Position numbers and translations under genes: made by a program
In this document: positions 1-8,480 of the stretch, in pieces
Layout: each line of letters starts with the position of its first letter
Position numbering within the stretch: position 1 is the stretch's first letter
Assembly: GCA_030535455.1 (NCBI GenBank)
Contig: JAUNJY010000005.1
Location: 62,001 to 126,000, forward strand
Length of the DNA stretch: 64,000 nt
DNA from: a bacterium
GTDB lineage: Bacteria > Bacillota > Clostridia > Lachnospirales > Lachnospiraceae
Reading direction: 5' to 3'
The notes under the pieces: generated by a model
Databases searched by the model: none
What the model saw: only the letters and a program-made list of their open reading frames with translations
Told to the model about the DNA's origin: nothing

Positions 1-553
1 GTTTCAGCTCTTCCTTGGTCATCATAGGCATCTTCCAAGCCTTCTCCACAAACTCTTTTCTTCCGGATGCTTGATAATAGTTGCGATAACGGAATGGATT
101 TTTCTTATAATACTCCTGATGATACTCTTCTGCCTTATAAAAAGGCTCTGCAGGCAATATCGGAGTGACAATTTCACCCGGAAACCGCTTGCTTTCGTTT
201 AGTTCCCTTTTATAGTGCTCCGCAATCTTTCTCTGTTCCTCATCCAGATAAAAGACAGCAGTTTGATAACTTTTTCCACGATCATGGAACTGCCCGCCTG
301 CATCTGTTGGGTCAATGCTCATAAAAAATGCTTCCACAAGGTCTCTGTAACCTAGTTTGCTTTCATCATAGATAATCTCCACTGCCTCATAATGTCCCGT
401 ATCTCCGGCACACACCTGTTCATATGTGGGATCATTTACATGACCGCCGGTATAACCAACGGTTACCGCACTGACTCCATCAAACGCATCAAACGGCTTA
501 ACCATGCACCAAAAACAGCCGCCTGCAAACATTGCCTTCTTTTCTGTTCCCAT
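1..553 (-). CDS. msrA: Peptide methionine sulfoxide reductase MsrA, probably N-terminal half of an MsrAB fusion (partial)
   Basis: The protein begins MGTEKKAMFAGGCFWCMV; GCFWC is the MsrA catalytic motif, whose first Cys reduces the S-sulfoxide of methionine in damaged proteins. The frame is open for 184 codons to the window edge, longer than the usual 160-175 residues of MsrA alone. The last visible residues (MPMMTKEELK) look like the linker that leads into an MsrB domain, so an MsrA-MsrB fusion is likely but not seen. The ATG shares its A with the TAA stop of the preceding gene (TAATG), which indicates translational coupling. It is the last visible gene of the TetR-led operon, and a repair role in a redox-stress unit fits. 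Confidence 0.9.
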   Translation of the reverse strand, partial: MGTEKKAMFAGGCFWCMVKPFDAFDGVSAVTVGYTGGHVNDPTYEQVCAGDTGHYEAVEIIYDESKLGYRDLVEAFFMSIDPTDAGGQFHDRGKSYQTAVFYLDEEQRKIAEHYKRELNESKRFPGEIVTPILPAEPFYKAEEYHQEYYKKNPFRYRNYYQASGRKEFVEKAWKMPMMTKEELK

Positions 554-1317
554 TAAAACCCTCTTTTCCTGTCTTCTTTGGACCAGGCTTCTAAAAATGC
601 CATCATTTCCGGCTTATTCTCTCTAAGCTGGGACAAACGATTTACATTGGCACCTGATGGATGCGGAAAGCCAAGTAAGATCTGATTACGTTCCACTTTT
701 CCTTCATCTGAAAGTCTTACAAGTACCTCTTCTACCGCTCTTCCTAGGGGAATTAACAGCACTTCTTTTGGACATTGTAACTGGTTATACTCCTCTAAAA
801 AGTTTTCATAAATATACTTCATAAGGAATTCGCTTTTTAAAAGTTTTGGCGTATGTCCCGAGTAATTTGCGCCCTTAACAAATACAGAGTAAGGAATTAA
901 AGATACGGTATGAAGCAGTTCATCCTTGGCTGTAAAAAGTTCTTCACATGTTGTAATTCCTAAGGCTTGATTTAAGCCGATTTCATCTAACATGCTTATT
1001 ATATTCTTACGAAGCGAGCCAGAAAAACGGGCTGCCGCCTTGCATTCATATTGTATTTGTGGAATGCTTTTTCCTTCTTCTAATCCTTTTCTTGCTGTCA
1101 CAATTGCCTCATTCAATTGCTGAAATCCTGGCGTTATACCGATAATAAATACCTTGGCCTTTGGATTGATATGCTCATTATGGGGAGCATAGTAAATCTC
1201 CACATTCCCTTCTTTTTCGATTTGCAGTGGAGGAATTAGTAGTTCCTCTTTCTTATAGGTATTTTTTAATGGTAAGCTTAAAATTGCTTCTTTATAGTCT
1301 TGTATGGTCTTTTTCAT
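553..1317 (-). CDS. Uracil-DNA glycosylase superfamily fold protein
   Basis: This 254-residue protein shows the two hallmark loops of the UDG fold: a water-activating-type segment FIIGITPG near residues 57-64 and a C-terminal FPHPSGAN near 218-225 that resembles the HPS minor-groove loop. The middle is not close to families 1-5 that I recognise, and the usual catalytic Asp/Asn after GxxPG is replaced by FQQ, so glycosylase activity is uncertain. It starts one base after the RnfC-like gene stop and overlaps the msrA start, so it is translated from the same message. It may be a nucleic-acid enzyme of unknown substrate rather than a true UDG. Confidence 0.65.
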   Translation of the reverse strand: MKKTIQDYKEAILSLPLKNTYKKEELLIPPLQIEKEGNVEIYYAPHNEHINPKAKVFIIGITPGFQQLNEAIVTARKGLEEGKSIPQIQYECKAAARFSGSLRKNIISMLDEIGLNQALGITTCEELFTAKDELLHTVSLIPYSVFVKGANYSGHTPKLLKSEFLMKYIYENFLEEYNQLQCPKEVLLIPLGRAVEEVLVRLSDEGKVERNQILLGFPHPSGANVNRLSQLRENKPEMMAFLEAWSKEDRKRGF

Positions 1318-1318
1318 C

Positions 1319-2398
1319 TTACTTTAATCTTTCCTTTTGTTGTTGTACCATTTCCATAATGTTACGGCCTGCTGCACAATAATAGGAACAAGTTCCACAG
1401 CCAATGCAGTCCATGATCTTATAGTCTTTTAAATGCTCCGTATTGTTTTCCTTGATGGAATGAAGAATTTTGACAACTTCCACATGCATTGGACATTTTC
1501 GCTTACACGCCCCGCACATCTTGCATTTTGCCTCATTATCAAATGTTGCTGCAGGTCCAAACGCAACTAAATTCGTTTGCTCCGTTATGGTATCTGTAAT
1601 GGCCCTCTTTTCGGCATCCATGACTCCGGTGCCTGCATAAACGTCAGCACTCTTCTCATAGCCAAGTGTGGTATTTGCTAAAATTTCTGCAATTGACGCT
1701 CCAATATAGGCATTTAGCACCTGTCCTTGTCCTGATTGTAAATTTGCTACCGTTATGTATTTTGTCTTGCGACTGCTATTTTTATAAAAGGTTTCGTAGA
1801 TTTTTAGTATGGTCTGTATGTTAAGCACTAAAATGCCTTGCTCTGCAGGAAATTGTTCTCTTGATAGTGGAATTTGTAACAGCTGATGAATCAGGATTTT
1901 TTCTTCTCCCATTGGATATCGATTGGGTGTATTCTCCTTAGAGCCAATGACTACACGTTTAAATGGTATGCATTTCTTTAACAGGGCAATGCCCTTTTGT
2001 ACTTCAGGTTTCCTATTTTCTAAAATCCATGCGTCCTGTAATAATCCTGGGTCACAGGCCACTGCATTAATTACTAGATACTTCTCTTTCGCATCTGCAT
2101 TTTTTACCGCCTCAATCTTCTTTGCTGTAGGAAATCCAGAGCCGCTTTGCCCGGTGATCTCAGCTTTACTGATACCATCTATTATCTCCTGCGCCGATAA
2201 AGACAATGGTGTTATCTCGTTTCCTGTTTCCTGTGACAGATTGATTACCTTATCCGATTGCAGTTCAATGACCTTTCCAATCTTTGCTTTTGGATATCTT
2301 CCCCTGTTTTTCCGGTATTTCTTTAGATTCTGTTTTTGTATCCGCTTTAATTGCTTATTGCTTTTTACAAACTTTTTATTGATCAACATAACTCCCAT
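1319..2398 (-). CDS. RnfC/NuoF-like 4Fe-4S dicluster protein
   Basis: About 359 residues. A glycine-rich segment GQSGSGFPTAKK near residue 85 matches the flavin/nucleotide loop of RnfC and the complex I 51-kDa subunit. Two ferredoxin motifs sit at the C-terminus: CKMCGACKRKCP and CIGCGTCSYYC, each CxxCxxCxxxC. A soluble electron-transfer role is inferred. No other rnf genes are here, so it is probably a stand-alone RnfC relative. I chose the ATG at 2398 (MGVMLINKKF), which has GGGG seven bases upstream; a longer frame reaches 2446 but lacks a good site. The start lies inside the end of the TetR gene, so the two are coupled. The N-terminus is very Lys/Arg rich. Confidence 0.7.
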   Translation of the reverse strand: MGVMLINKKFVKSNKQLKRIQKQNLKKYRKNRGRYPKAKIGKVIELQSDKVINLSQETGNEITPLSLSAQEIIDGISKAEITGQSGSGFPTAKKIEAVKNADAKEKYLVINAVACDPGLLQDAWILENRKPEVQKGIALLKKCIPFKRVVIGSKENTPNRYPMGEEKILIHQLLQIPLSREQFPAEQGILVLNIQTILKIYETFYKNSSRKTKYITVANLQSGQGQVLNAYIGASIAEILANTTLGYEKSADVYAGTGVMDAEKRAITDTITEQTNLVAFGPAATFDNEAKCKMCGACKRKCPMHVEVVKILHSIKENNTEHLKDYKIMDCIGCGTCSYYCAAGRNIMEMVQQQKERLK

Positions 2399-2987
2399 AT
2401 TCATTCCCCTTTTCCTTTTCATAATAGGTAAAATACTTCTCTGCAAAGTTATTTACATGAATTCGAAAAAGCTTAGTAAGCTCCTGTTTATCTTCTTCTA
2501 CCGTATGATATAGAAAAAATGGGGCATATAGCTCGATGGCCATTACCCTGGCATTATAATCCTTCATCACGCCTGCATTAATTAGCTTTTGAAACAGTTC
2601 TTCCTGATGGCCAATGGGCAGGTCAATAAACAGTTCCTTATAAATATCTGCCATCTTCTTGTTTTTAAACTGTTCAATCATTAACAGCCTTCTAAAACTG
2701 ACGATCCACTCATCTCCTGTCTGAAAACGGAACATGGAAAGGCAGATTTCATCAAATGGAAGATTATCCATTCGCTTGGCCAGCAGTTCCTTGTATTTCT
2801 CATAAAAACGGTTCTTTGACTCCTCAACAATCACCTCTAAGATTGCCTGCTTACTGGGAAAATGCTTGTATAGCGCGCTGTCTCTGACACCTACATGGGC
2901 TGCAATGGTTCGTACCGATACTGCGTCAAATCCATTTATTGAAAATAACTTCAATGACTCGCTTACTATTTTCTCTTTGGTTGTCAT
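2376..2987 (-). CDS. TetR/AcrR family transcriptional regulator
   Basis: About 203 residues. The N-terminal helix-turn-helix is typical of TetR: KEKIVSESLKLFSINGF, then TIAAHVGVRDSALYKHFPSK. The rest is the variable ligand-binding domain. ATG at 2987 is preceded by a strong AAAGGAGGTG. Two palindromic sites lie in its own promoter (3028-3083), so it almost certainly represses itself and the downstream RnfC-like, UDG-like and msrA genes, which follow with overlaps or gaps of one base. The inducer is unknown; the operon content suggests a redox-active or oxidising compound. Confidence 0.9.
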   Translation of the reverse strand: MTTKEKIVSESLKLFSINGFDAVSVRTIAAHVGVRDSALYKHFPSKQAILEVIVEESKNRFYEKYKELLAKRMDNLPFDEICLSMFRFQTGDEWIVSFRRLLMIEQFKNKKMADIYKELFIDLPIGHQEELFQKLINAGVMKDYNARVMAIELYAPFFLYHTVEEDKQELTKLFRIHVNNFAEKYFTYYEKEKGNEYGSYVDQ

Positions 2988-3027
2988 ACACTGCACCTCC
3001 TTTGGCTTTTTCACTTCCACATTACAA

Positions 3028-3083
3028 GTGAGCGGATGCTCACCAGATATCTTTATCATAGTTAGCACTCGCTCACATGTCAA
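3028..3083 (-). promoter_or_regulatory. Promoter with two TetR operator palindromes
   Basis: On the minus strand there is a perfect TTGACA (3078-3083), a 17-base spacer and TATGAT (3055-3060). The spacer itself is an imperfect palindrome, GTTAGCACTCGCTCAC on the plus strand (3061-3076). A second palindrome, GTGAGCGGATGCTCAC (3028-3043), lies just downstream over the likely transcription start. The half-site GTGAGC is shared, and the centres are 33 bases apart, about three helical turns. This layout is what an autorepressing TetR protein would use. Confidence 0.8.
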
Positions 3084-3134
3084 GAATATAAATCCATTTA
3101 CTGTCTATTTTTGTATGACTGAATTCGACATCTT

Positions 3135-3334
3135 CTATAGACGGACCAGCTTTCCTACACGGGATTCAATAGCCTGATCCGTGGAACTGCTGCGCGTAAG
3201 TGCCAGGCGCTGTCTCTCTGAAAACATATAATGGTTTCCTACAAAGGTAGTGACTTGTTTAATTTGGCTAATGCAGTTTGTGTAAATAGCTTCTGATCTG
3301 CTTCCACATAACCCCTTATCGTATTTTTCGTCAT
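3135..3334 (-). pseudogene. Decayed DUF434-type gene
   Basis: An AGGAGAGGAG site precedes ATG at 3334. That frame reads MTKNTIRGYVEADQKLFT and stops after about 32 codons. The other frame then continues with FVGNHYMFSERQRLALTRSS and ends near 3135. Together they look like the start and middle of a DUF434 protein (RGY..D..LF...AL..L, then LVGN.Y.L..RQR.AL.RSS), with the segment between missing and the frame shifted. Recognition is from memory of the family. A 68-codon open frame also exists from 3341, but it is not homologous at its N-terminus. Confidence 0.5.
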
Positions 3335-3449
3335 GTTTCATTCTCCTCTCCTTGCTTTTTCTATGTATTAACTAGTGTGCACAGGCATATTCTAAATATT
3401 TTAGGATAAACTCTAATTATATAAAAATATAAGGAAAGGTGGTAGTTTG

Positions 3450-4046
3450 ATGGCTAAAAAAGGAGGTATTTCCTCTATAAAAATAAATTCTCCCTATATT
3501 CTGTGCTTGATTATCGCTCTTCTTTGTTCAATTGATTATATCCGCTTAGGTAAGTTTCTTGTTATTATTACAGGCATCATCGTGATCTTTGGTTTGATTG
3601 CCTTTTATCTGCTGGATCAGAGACAAGAACGGCGAATTGCAACCATAGATGAAATTGACATCATGACAGGTGTGGAATTTGAAGAATATTTACAACAGTT
3701 CTTTGAAGGTGCCGGCTATAATGCAACTATGACGCCAATGTCCAATGAATATGGCACAGATTTGATCCTAAAGAAGGATGGATATACCTATGTGGTACAG
3801 GCAAGACATTATAATGGAGTAAAAGTAGGTATTCAGGCCATTCAAGAAGCGGTTGCCTCTAAGGAGTATTATAATGCCCAGCTTGCCGTTGTCATAACAA
3901 ACAATTACTTTACTCCTAATGCCAAACGTCTGGCTGAAAGTAACTATGTACTGCTGTGGGACCGGGACGACGTCAAAAACTTTTCCTTAGAAAATGACAA
4001 TGACTTACTGCCACTTCCAGGATCAGAACCTGTTACGTCAAATTAA
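3450..4046 (+). CDS. Membrane-anchored Mrr-like restriction endonuclease-fold protein
   Basis: About 198 residues. Two hydrophobic segments (about 13-28 and 35-55) are followed by a cytosolic nuclease-like domain: MTGVEFEEYLQQFFEGAGY, YGTDLIL, YVVQARHY, then QEAVASKEYYNAQLAVVITNN. This is the Mrr/REase pattern of E, D and (Q/E)xK in which the lysine position reads QAR. The altered lysine makes activity uncertain. The ATG at 3450 has AGGTGG upstream; a TTG one codon earlier is also possible. It is the only core-chromosome gene here on the plus strand and converges on the kinase gene. A role in DNA restriction or repair at the membrane is inference. Confidence 0.7.
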   Translation: MAKKGGISSIKINSPYILCLIIALLCSIDYIRLGKFLVIITGIIVIFGLIAFYLLDQRQERRIATIDEIDIMTGVEFEEYLQQFFEGAGYNATMTPMSNEYGTDLILKKDGYTYVVQARHYNGVKVGIQAIQEAVASKEYYNAQLAVVITNNYFTPNAKRLAESNYVLLWDRDDVKNFSLENDNDLLPLPGSEPVTSN

Positions 4047-4055
4047 TGCTAACAA

Positions 4056-4079
4056 AAAAGGGAGCATATGCTCCCTTTT
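4056..4079. terminator. Bidirectional intrinsic terminator
   Basis: A perfect palindrome GGGAGCATATGCTCCC, flanked by A-run and T-run, lies between the convergent Mrr-like and kinase genes and can stop transcription from both sides. Confidence 0.85.
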
Positions 4080-4080
4080 C

Positions 4081-4731
4081 CTATCCACGCAATTCTTTTA
4101 ATTTTTCTTCAACTTCACGAAGTACTCTTGCACGGTCTTCTTTATTGTTTACGATATCAGTCTTATCTGCATCAATCACTAGGATCTCACTTGCCTTATA
4201 ATGATTGAATACCCAGTCATCATATCCTTCCCAAAGGAAACGGTAATAGGCTTCCAAGCTCTTATCAAGCTCATAGTCACGACCACGTTTTCCAATACGT
4301 TCAAGTACTGTTTCAAAGCTGCCTTTTAAGTAGATCATAAGATCCGGCGCTTTCTTTGGAAGCTCGTCTAACTCTTCTAACATATTATCTAATAAGTTCT
4401 CATACACTTCCATTTCAAGTCCAGAAATTCTTCCAAGTTCAACATTTTTCTTTGCGAAATACCAATCTTCGTAAATACTACGGTCAAGCACATTATTTTG
4501 ATCATGTAATGCCTGTTTGATTGCCTTAAATCGTGTATCTAAAAACCATAATTGTAATAAAAATGGATATCGCTTTGCCTGAATCTCTTCAGGACTCGCT
4601 GTATAAAATAATGGAAGGATTTTATTATCATCAACACTTTCATAATATACTGTTGTGTCAAAATGTTCACCTAACATTTCTGCTACGCTTGTCTTACCAA
4701 GCCCTATCATTCCGCCAATTACTAACACCAA
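4081..4731 (-). CDS. Deoxynucleoside kinase (dGK/dAK family)
   Basis: A 216-residue salvage kinase that phosphorylates deoxynucleosides with ATP. Seen: P-loop GGMIGLGKTS at residues 6-15, the DRS motif in LDRSIYEDWYF near residue 85, and the LID arginines in ERIGKRGRDYE near residue 150. Length and motifs match the dGK/dAK-type kinases common in Firmicutes; which base is preferred cannot be read from sequence. It lies 48 bases downstream of the Nudix gene on the same strand and the two are probably cotranscribed, a plausible nucleotide-pool pair. Confidence 0.9.
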   Translation of the reverse strand: MVLVIGGMIGLGKTSVAEMLGEHFDTTVYYESVDDNKILPLFYTASPEEIQAKRYPFLLQLWFLDTRFKAIKQALHDQNNVLDRSIYEDWYFAKKNVELGRISGLEMEVYENLLDNMLEELDELPKKAPDLMIYLKGSFETVLERIGKRGRDYELDKSLEAYYRFLWEGYDDWVFNHYKASEILVIDADKTDIVNNKEDRARVLREVEEKLKELRG

Positions 4732-4779
4732 TTTATCATCCTTCCTATGTCTCGTCGTTTTGTCAAAGTATCACTATTT

Positions 4780-5337
4780 TTATCTTGCTTTTAATTTTGC
4801 ATTAAGTTTCTGATAGATTTCTTTCATATATGGCTCTGTAGAAAGTTCTACTGCCTCCTGTAATCCTACCCATTTTACCCCGCTGTTTTCGTCCGGTTTC
4901 ACGCGAAGTTCTTCCGCCTCATTTGCTTCTAATAGATAAGTTACATTTAAATGCATATGAGTTCCTACAAACTTACCTTTTTTCACATGGCCATTTACAC
5001 CAAGGATTTCTAAAGAAAAAATATCCTCTGTTACAGGAGTCACATGAATAAGCCCTGTCTCTTCCTGTGCTTCTTTCATGGCAACATTGAGAAGATCTTG
5101 GTCTCCATCTGCATGACCGCCTGTCCAAGCCCATGAATTATAGATATTATGGTAAATCATAAGTACTTTTGTACGTTCTTTATTTACTAACCAGGAAGAT
5201 GCAGTCATATGCACCATCTCATTCTCACGGTCAAAGATATTATCAAACTGATCCATATAAGAACCAATTAGTTCTTTTTCCTTTTTCTCTTGCTCATTCC
5301 AAGGATTAAATTCTCTAATTTGTGCTCTAAGATTCAT
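4780..5337 (-). CDS. Nudix hydrolase
   Basis: About 185 residues. The Nudix box reads GGHADGDQDLLNVAMKEAQEETGL in part: the core is KEAQEETGL, with Lys in place of the usual Arg and Gln in place of the first Glu, so metal binding rests on the EAQEE core. The N-terminal helix-rich segment and the later THMHLNVTYLL strand fit ADP-ribose- or nucleotide-type Nudix enzymes; the substrate is unknown. ATG at 5337 is chosen because AGGAG lies eight bases upstream; a longer frame to 5364 lacks one. Confidence 0.85.
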   Translation of the reverse strand: MNLRAQIREFNPWNEQEKKEKELIGSYMDQFDNIFDRENEMVHMTASSWLVNKERTKVLMIYHNIYNSWAWTGGHADGDQDLLNVAMKEAQEETGLIHVTPVTEDIFSLEILGVNGHVKKGKFVGTHMHLNVTYLLEANEAEELRVKPDENSGVKWVGLQEAVELSTEPYMKEIYQKLNAKLKAR

Positions 5338-5463
5338 TCTATAAGCTCCTTTTTTGTCATTCAAAGCTATTATACCATTAATCGACCTTTTATCCCACCT
5401 AAAAATTTATTCTATTTTATTAAATTTTTACTTTTTATTTACATTTATACTACTAAGAACAGA

Positions 5464-5497
5464 TGAAATGGCCTGATGCATTTACACCAGACCATTT
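5464..5497 (-). terminator. Hairpin downstream of recA
   Basis: Inverted repeat with arms GAAATGGCCTG and CAGACCATTTC, about 30 bases after the recA stop. No clear T-run follows, so it may be a terminator or a 3' stabilising stem. Confidence 0.5.
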
Positions 5498-5524
5498 CTA
5501 ATAAACAAGCACTAACGTTTTAAC

Positions 5525-6532
5525 TTACGAATTTAAATTATAGTGTTCTCTGACTTTTCCTTCAATTTCAGCTAGCATTTCAGGATGTTCAGCTAAGAAT
5601 ACCTTTGCTGCTTCACGGCCTTGTGCAATCTTGCTTTCCCCATAGGAATACCAGGCACCACTTTTATTTACAATATTCAATTCTGCTGCTAAGTCAAGGA
5701 TGTCGCCTTCTCGTGAGATTCCCTGTCCAAACATAATATCAAAGATTGCTTCTTTAAATGGTGGTGCAATCTTATTCTTTACTACTTTTACTCTTGCACG
5801 GTTACCAACGATCTCTCCAGCTACTTTTAAAGATTCAATACGACGGATATCCATTCTTACGGATGCATAGAACTTTAATGCACGTCCACCTGTTGTTGTT
5901 TCCGGGCTACCAAACATAACACCAACTTTTTCACGAATCTGGTTGATAAAGATAACGATACAATTCGACTTACTTACAACCGGAGTAAGCTTTCTAAGTG
6001 CTTGAGACATCAGCCTTGCTTGTCTACCAACATGACTGTCTCCCATGTCACCATCGATTTCAGCCTTTGGAACAAGAGCAGCAACCGAGTCAATTACTAC
6101 GATATCAATGGCATTGGATCGAACCATTGTTTCAGCAATTTCAAGTGCTTGTTCTCCGTTATCTGGCTGTGAAATATAAAGTTCATCAATATCTACGCCA
6201 ATCTTTTTTGCATAGGCAGGGTCTAAGGCATGTTCCGCATCGATAAATGCTGCTGTCCCGCCACGTTTTTGTATCTCTGCAACCATATGCAACGTAAGTG
6301 TTGTCTTACCACTTGATTCTGGACCATAGATTTCAACAACTCTTCCCTTTGGAATGCCACCAAGTCCTAATGCAATATCTAAGCTTAAGGAGCCTGTCGG
6401 TACAACCTCAACCTCCGCAAATCCTTTCGAATCACCAAGACGCATAATTGCTCCCTGACCAAAATCTTTTTCAATTTTAGTTAACGCTGCATCCAGTGCT
6501 CTTCTTTTATTTTCATTTATTGTTCCACTCAT
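5525..6532 (-). CDS. recA: Recombinase RecA
   Basis: A 335-residue RecA: it forms filaments on single-stranded DNA, exchanges strands with ATP, and promotes LexA self-cleavage. Seen: Walker A GPESSGKT at 70-77, Walker [10 protein letters not shown], loop L1/L2 signatures ([23 protein letters not shown], in part; [17 protein letters not shown]), and the [12 protein letters not shown] segment. The C-terminal tail is short and lacks the acidic extension of enterobacterial RecA. The start has AAGGA upstream. No recX follows, and I see no clear LexA box in the leader. An intrinsic terminator-like hairpin lies in its 5' region (6568-6619). Confidence 0.98.
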   Translation of the reverse strand: MSGTINENKRRALDAALTKIEKDFGQGAIMRLGDSKGFAEVEVVPTGSLSLDIALGLGGIPKGRVVEIYGPESSGKTTLTLHMVAEIQKRGGTAAFIDAEHALDPAYAKKIGVDIDELYISQPDNGEQALEIAETMVRSNAIDIVVIDSVAALVPKAEIDGDMGDSHVGRQARLMSQALRKLTPVVSKSNCIVIFINQIREKVGVMFGSPETTTGGRALKFYASVRMDIRRIESLKVAGEIVGNRARVKVVKNKIAPPFKEAIFDIMFGQGISREGDILDLAAELNIVNKSGAWYSYGESKIAQGREAAKVFLAEHPEMLAEIEGKVREHYNLNS

Positions 6533-6567
6533 AGTTTATATCCTTTCCTTATCGTTCCTAAAAACAC

Positions 6568-6619
6568 AAAAAACTAAGCCGTAAGCTCATATGCCATTGA
6601 TATGGACTTACTACTTAGT
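6568..6619 (-). terminator. Terminator-like hairpin in the recA leader
   Basis: On the minus strand a long stem (ACTAAGTAGTAAG paired with CTTACGGCTTAGT, with an inner CCAT/ATGG pair) is followed by TTTTTTG. It ends about 35 bases before the recA start codon. It either ends an upstream transcript or acts as an attenuator for recA. Confidence 0.7.
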
Positions 6620-6696
6620 CTTTTCATTTTCATTCGTATTTACACTTTTCTTTTTCATAACATTTAAGTATGACTTTGGCCCGCTACACGAGCAAG

Positions 6697-6945
6697 TCAA
6701 AAGAGCCAGATGCAGCTTAAGCACCCGGCTCTTCATGTAAAAGAATATTCTTATACCTTATTTGTTATGTACCCCTTATCACAAGGAGGTTAACCTTGTC
6801 GGATAAGGGTCAGGACGCCTCATTACCTTGCTTCCTGCTGATATGATATCATTTTTGAACCGATTCACCGACAGCTTCCATACTACTTACATCTCTAGAT
6901 CAACCTGAAATCGTTAAAGCAAGATTTCATAGTGTCTAAGGAAAC
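6697..6945 (-). ncRNA. Candidate structured non-coding RNA
   Basis: The stretch between the miaB terminator (7004-6971) and the recA leader has no credible ORF. On the minus strand it contains a strong nested hairpin (CCCTTATC...GATAAGGG enclosing ACAAGG...CCTTGT, about 6774-6809) and ends in a GC-rich hairpin (arms GAGCCGGGTGC and GCATCTGGCTC) followed by TTTT at 6697-6734. I checked it against SRP RNA, tmRNA, RNase P and TPP riboswitch signatures and it does not fit. A 6S-like RNA is possible but unproven. No sure promoter is seen. Confidence 0.35.
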
Positions 6946-6970
6946 TGTTATTTTTATGAATGTATATAGG

Positions 6971-7004
6971 AAAACTAGAAAGCGGTAGGTATCCCGCTGA
7001 CTAG
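6971..7004 (-). terminator. Terminator of the original miaB transcript
   Basis: On the minus strand CTAG..AGCGG, an eight-base loop, CCGCT..CTAG, then TTTTCC. It begins about ten bases after the miaB 3' fragment stop codon. Confidence 0.75.
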
Positions 7005-7012
7005 AAATTAAC

Positions 7013-8302
7013 TTAAACGATTTCGCCGATATAGTAGAAGCCTTTTGCTTCATCAAGACGAACATTTACGATTGTACCAATCATGTCCTCAGTACCTTTG
7101 AAATGTACTAATAGGTTATTGCTTAGACGACCGGATACAAATCCTTCTTCGTGAGTATTCACGGATTCAACTAAAACATCTTGAATAGTTCCTTGATGTT
7201 TTGCATTTTCCACAGTAGAAGTCTCATGAACTGTTTCAAGTAAACGATTGAATCTTTCATGGATTACATCTTCTGGTACTTGATTTTCCATAGTTGCCGC
7301 AGGTGTACCGCTACGTTTGGAGTAGATGAAGTTAAAGCTTGCTTCATAGCCAACTTTTCTTACTACATCTAAAGTATCTTCGAAGTTTTCTTCTGTTTCA
7401 CCAGGGAAACCAACGATGATATCTGTTGTTAATCCAACATCTGGAATTGCTGCTTTTACGCGGCTTACAAGATCAAGATAAGCTTCTTTCGTATAGTGAC
7501 GATTCATCTTTCTTAAGATCTCTGAACTACCAGATTGTACTGGTAAATGCACGTGTTTACAGATTTTTGTAGAATTCTTCATTACTTCGATTACGTCGTC
7601 AGAGAAATCCTTTGGATGTGGAGTCATGAAACGGATACGTTTTAATCCTTCAATCTTTTCCACTTCTTTTAATAACTCTGCAAATGTAGTCTTTTCTTCA
7701 AGACCATGTCTTCCGTAAGAGTTTACGTTTTGACCAAGAAGCATGATTTCTACAACGCCATCTGCTACTAATCCTTCGATTTCACGTACGATATCTTTGA
7801 TTTCACGGCTTCTTTCGCGTCCTCTAACATAAGGAACGATACAGTACGTACAGAAGTTGTTACATCCGTACATAATGTTTACACCGGCTTTGTATTTGAA
7901 TTTACGTTCACTTGGAAGGTCTTCTACGATTTCTTTCGCTTCTTTCCAGATGTCAACGATCATACTCTTAGAATCAAGACGAGCTTGAATTAACTCTGCT
8001 AATTTATAAATATTGTGGGTACCGAAGATGATATCTACGTATTTGTAGTTTTTCTGAATACGTTCTACTACTGCATCTTCCTGCATCATACAACCACATA
8101 ATGCGATCATCATGTGTGGGTTTTTACGTTTTGATTTATTTAAATGTCCAAGATTGCCATACACTTTCAAGTTAGCATTTTCACGTACTGTACATGTATT
8201 GTAAAGTACAAAATCTGCATCTTCTTTTTCAACAATTTGGTAACCGATTCTTTCTAACGTACCAGCGATCTTCTCTGAATCACGGGCATTCATCTGGCAA
8301 CC
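7013..8302 (-). pseudogene. miaB: miaB 3' fragment: resident MiaB from Gly-Cys-Gln onward, cut by island insertion
   Basis: The frame reads GCQMNARDSEKIAG and continues without a stop or frameshift through the radical-SAM motif CNNFCTYC and the TRAM domain to the normal end. The first 45 or so residues of MiaB are missing; they lie at 20513-20656 on the other side of the island. Upstream of GC the sequence becomes unrelated (NRTKSTH) and reaches a stop. An ATG exists at 8293 (MNARD), giving 426 codons, but it has no ribosome site or promoter and would leave out the first cluster cysteine. It differs from the island-borne MiaB by about 22 of 426 residues. The intact frame suggests a recent or reversible insertion. 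Confidence 0.88.
8297..8302. repeat. Left junction core of the miaB island (GCAACC)
   Basis: The six bases GCAACC at the left end match those at 20516-20521. They encode Gly-Cys of the MiaB FGCQMN motif on the minus strand and mark where miaB homology stops. Confidence 0.7.
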
Positions 8303-8480
8303 GTGTGTCGATTTAGTACGGTTAATGTTAGATTAACTTTCATCTAGTCATTAATTTAAAATCTGGCACTTATTGTAGTGAACTAACTAATAAAATAGTA
8401 TTTTCAGTAACAATTATTCATATTATGTTGGTTATTGATATTATCATACTAAATTAATTACAGTAAGTCAAACCCCTAAG

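Noticed and set aside
1923..2513. Plus-strand ORF of 196 codons opposite the RnfC-like gene
   Set aside because: Antisense shadow of a well-supported gene with Fe-S motifs; no ribosome site or homology.
6780..6845. Possible SRP (4.5S/scRNA) RNA
   Set aside because: GGAAGCA occurs on the minus strand, but the GGUCAGG..CCGGAAGGAAGCAGCC symmetric loop is not present.
6880..6920. Possible TPP riboswitch (AGGTTGATCTAG resembles ACCTGATCT)
   Set aside because: The CTGAGA and other conserved THI-box parts are missing and the downstream gene is recA.
8303..8480. Terminal inverted repeats of the island
   Set aside because: The left end (GTGTGTCGATTTAG) and the inverted right end (TAAAGAGTTTATTCC) show no convincing match.
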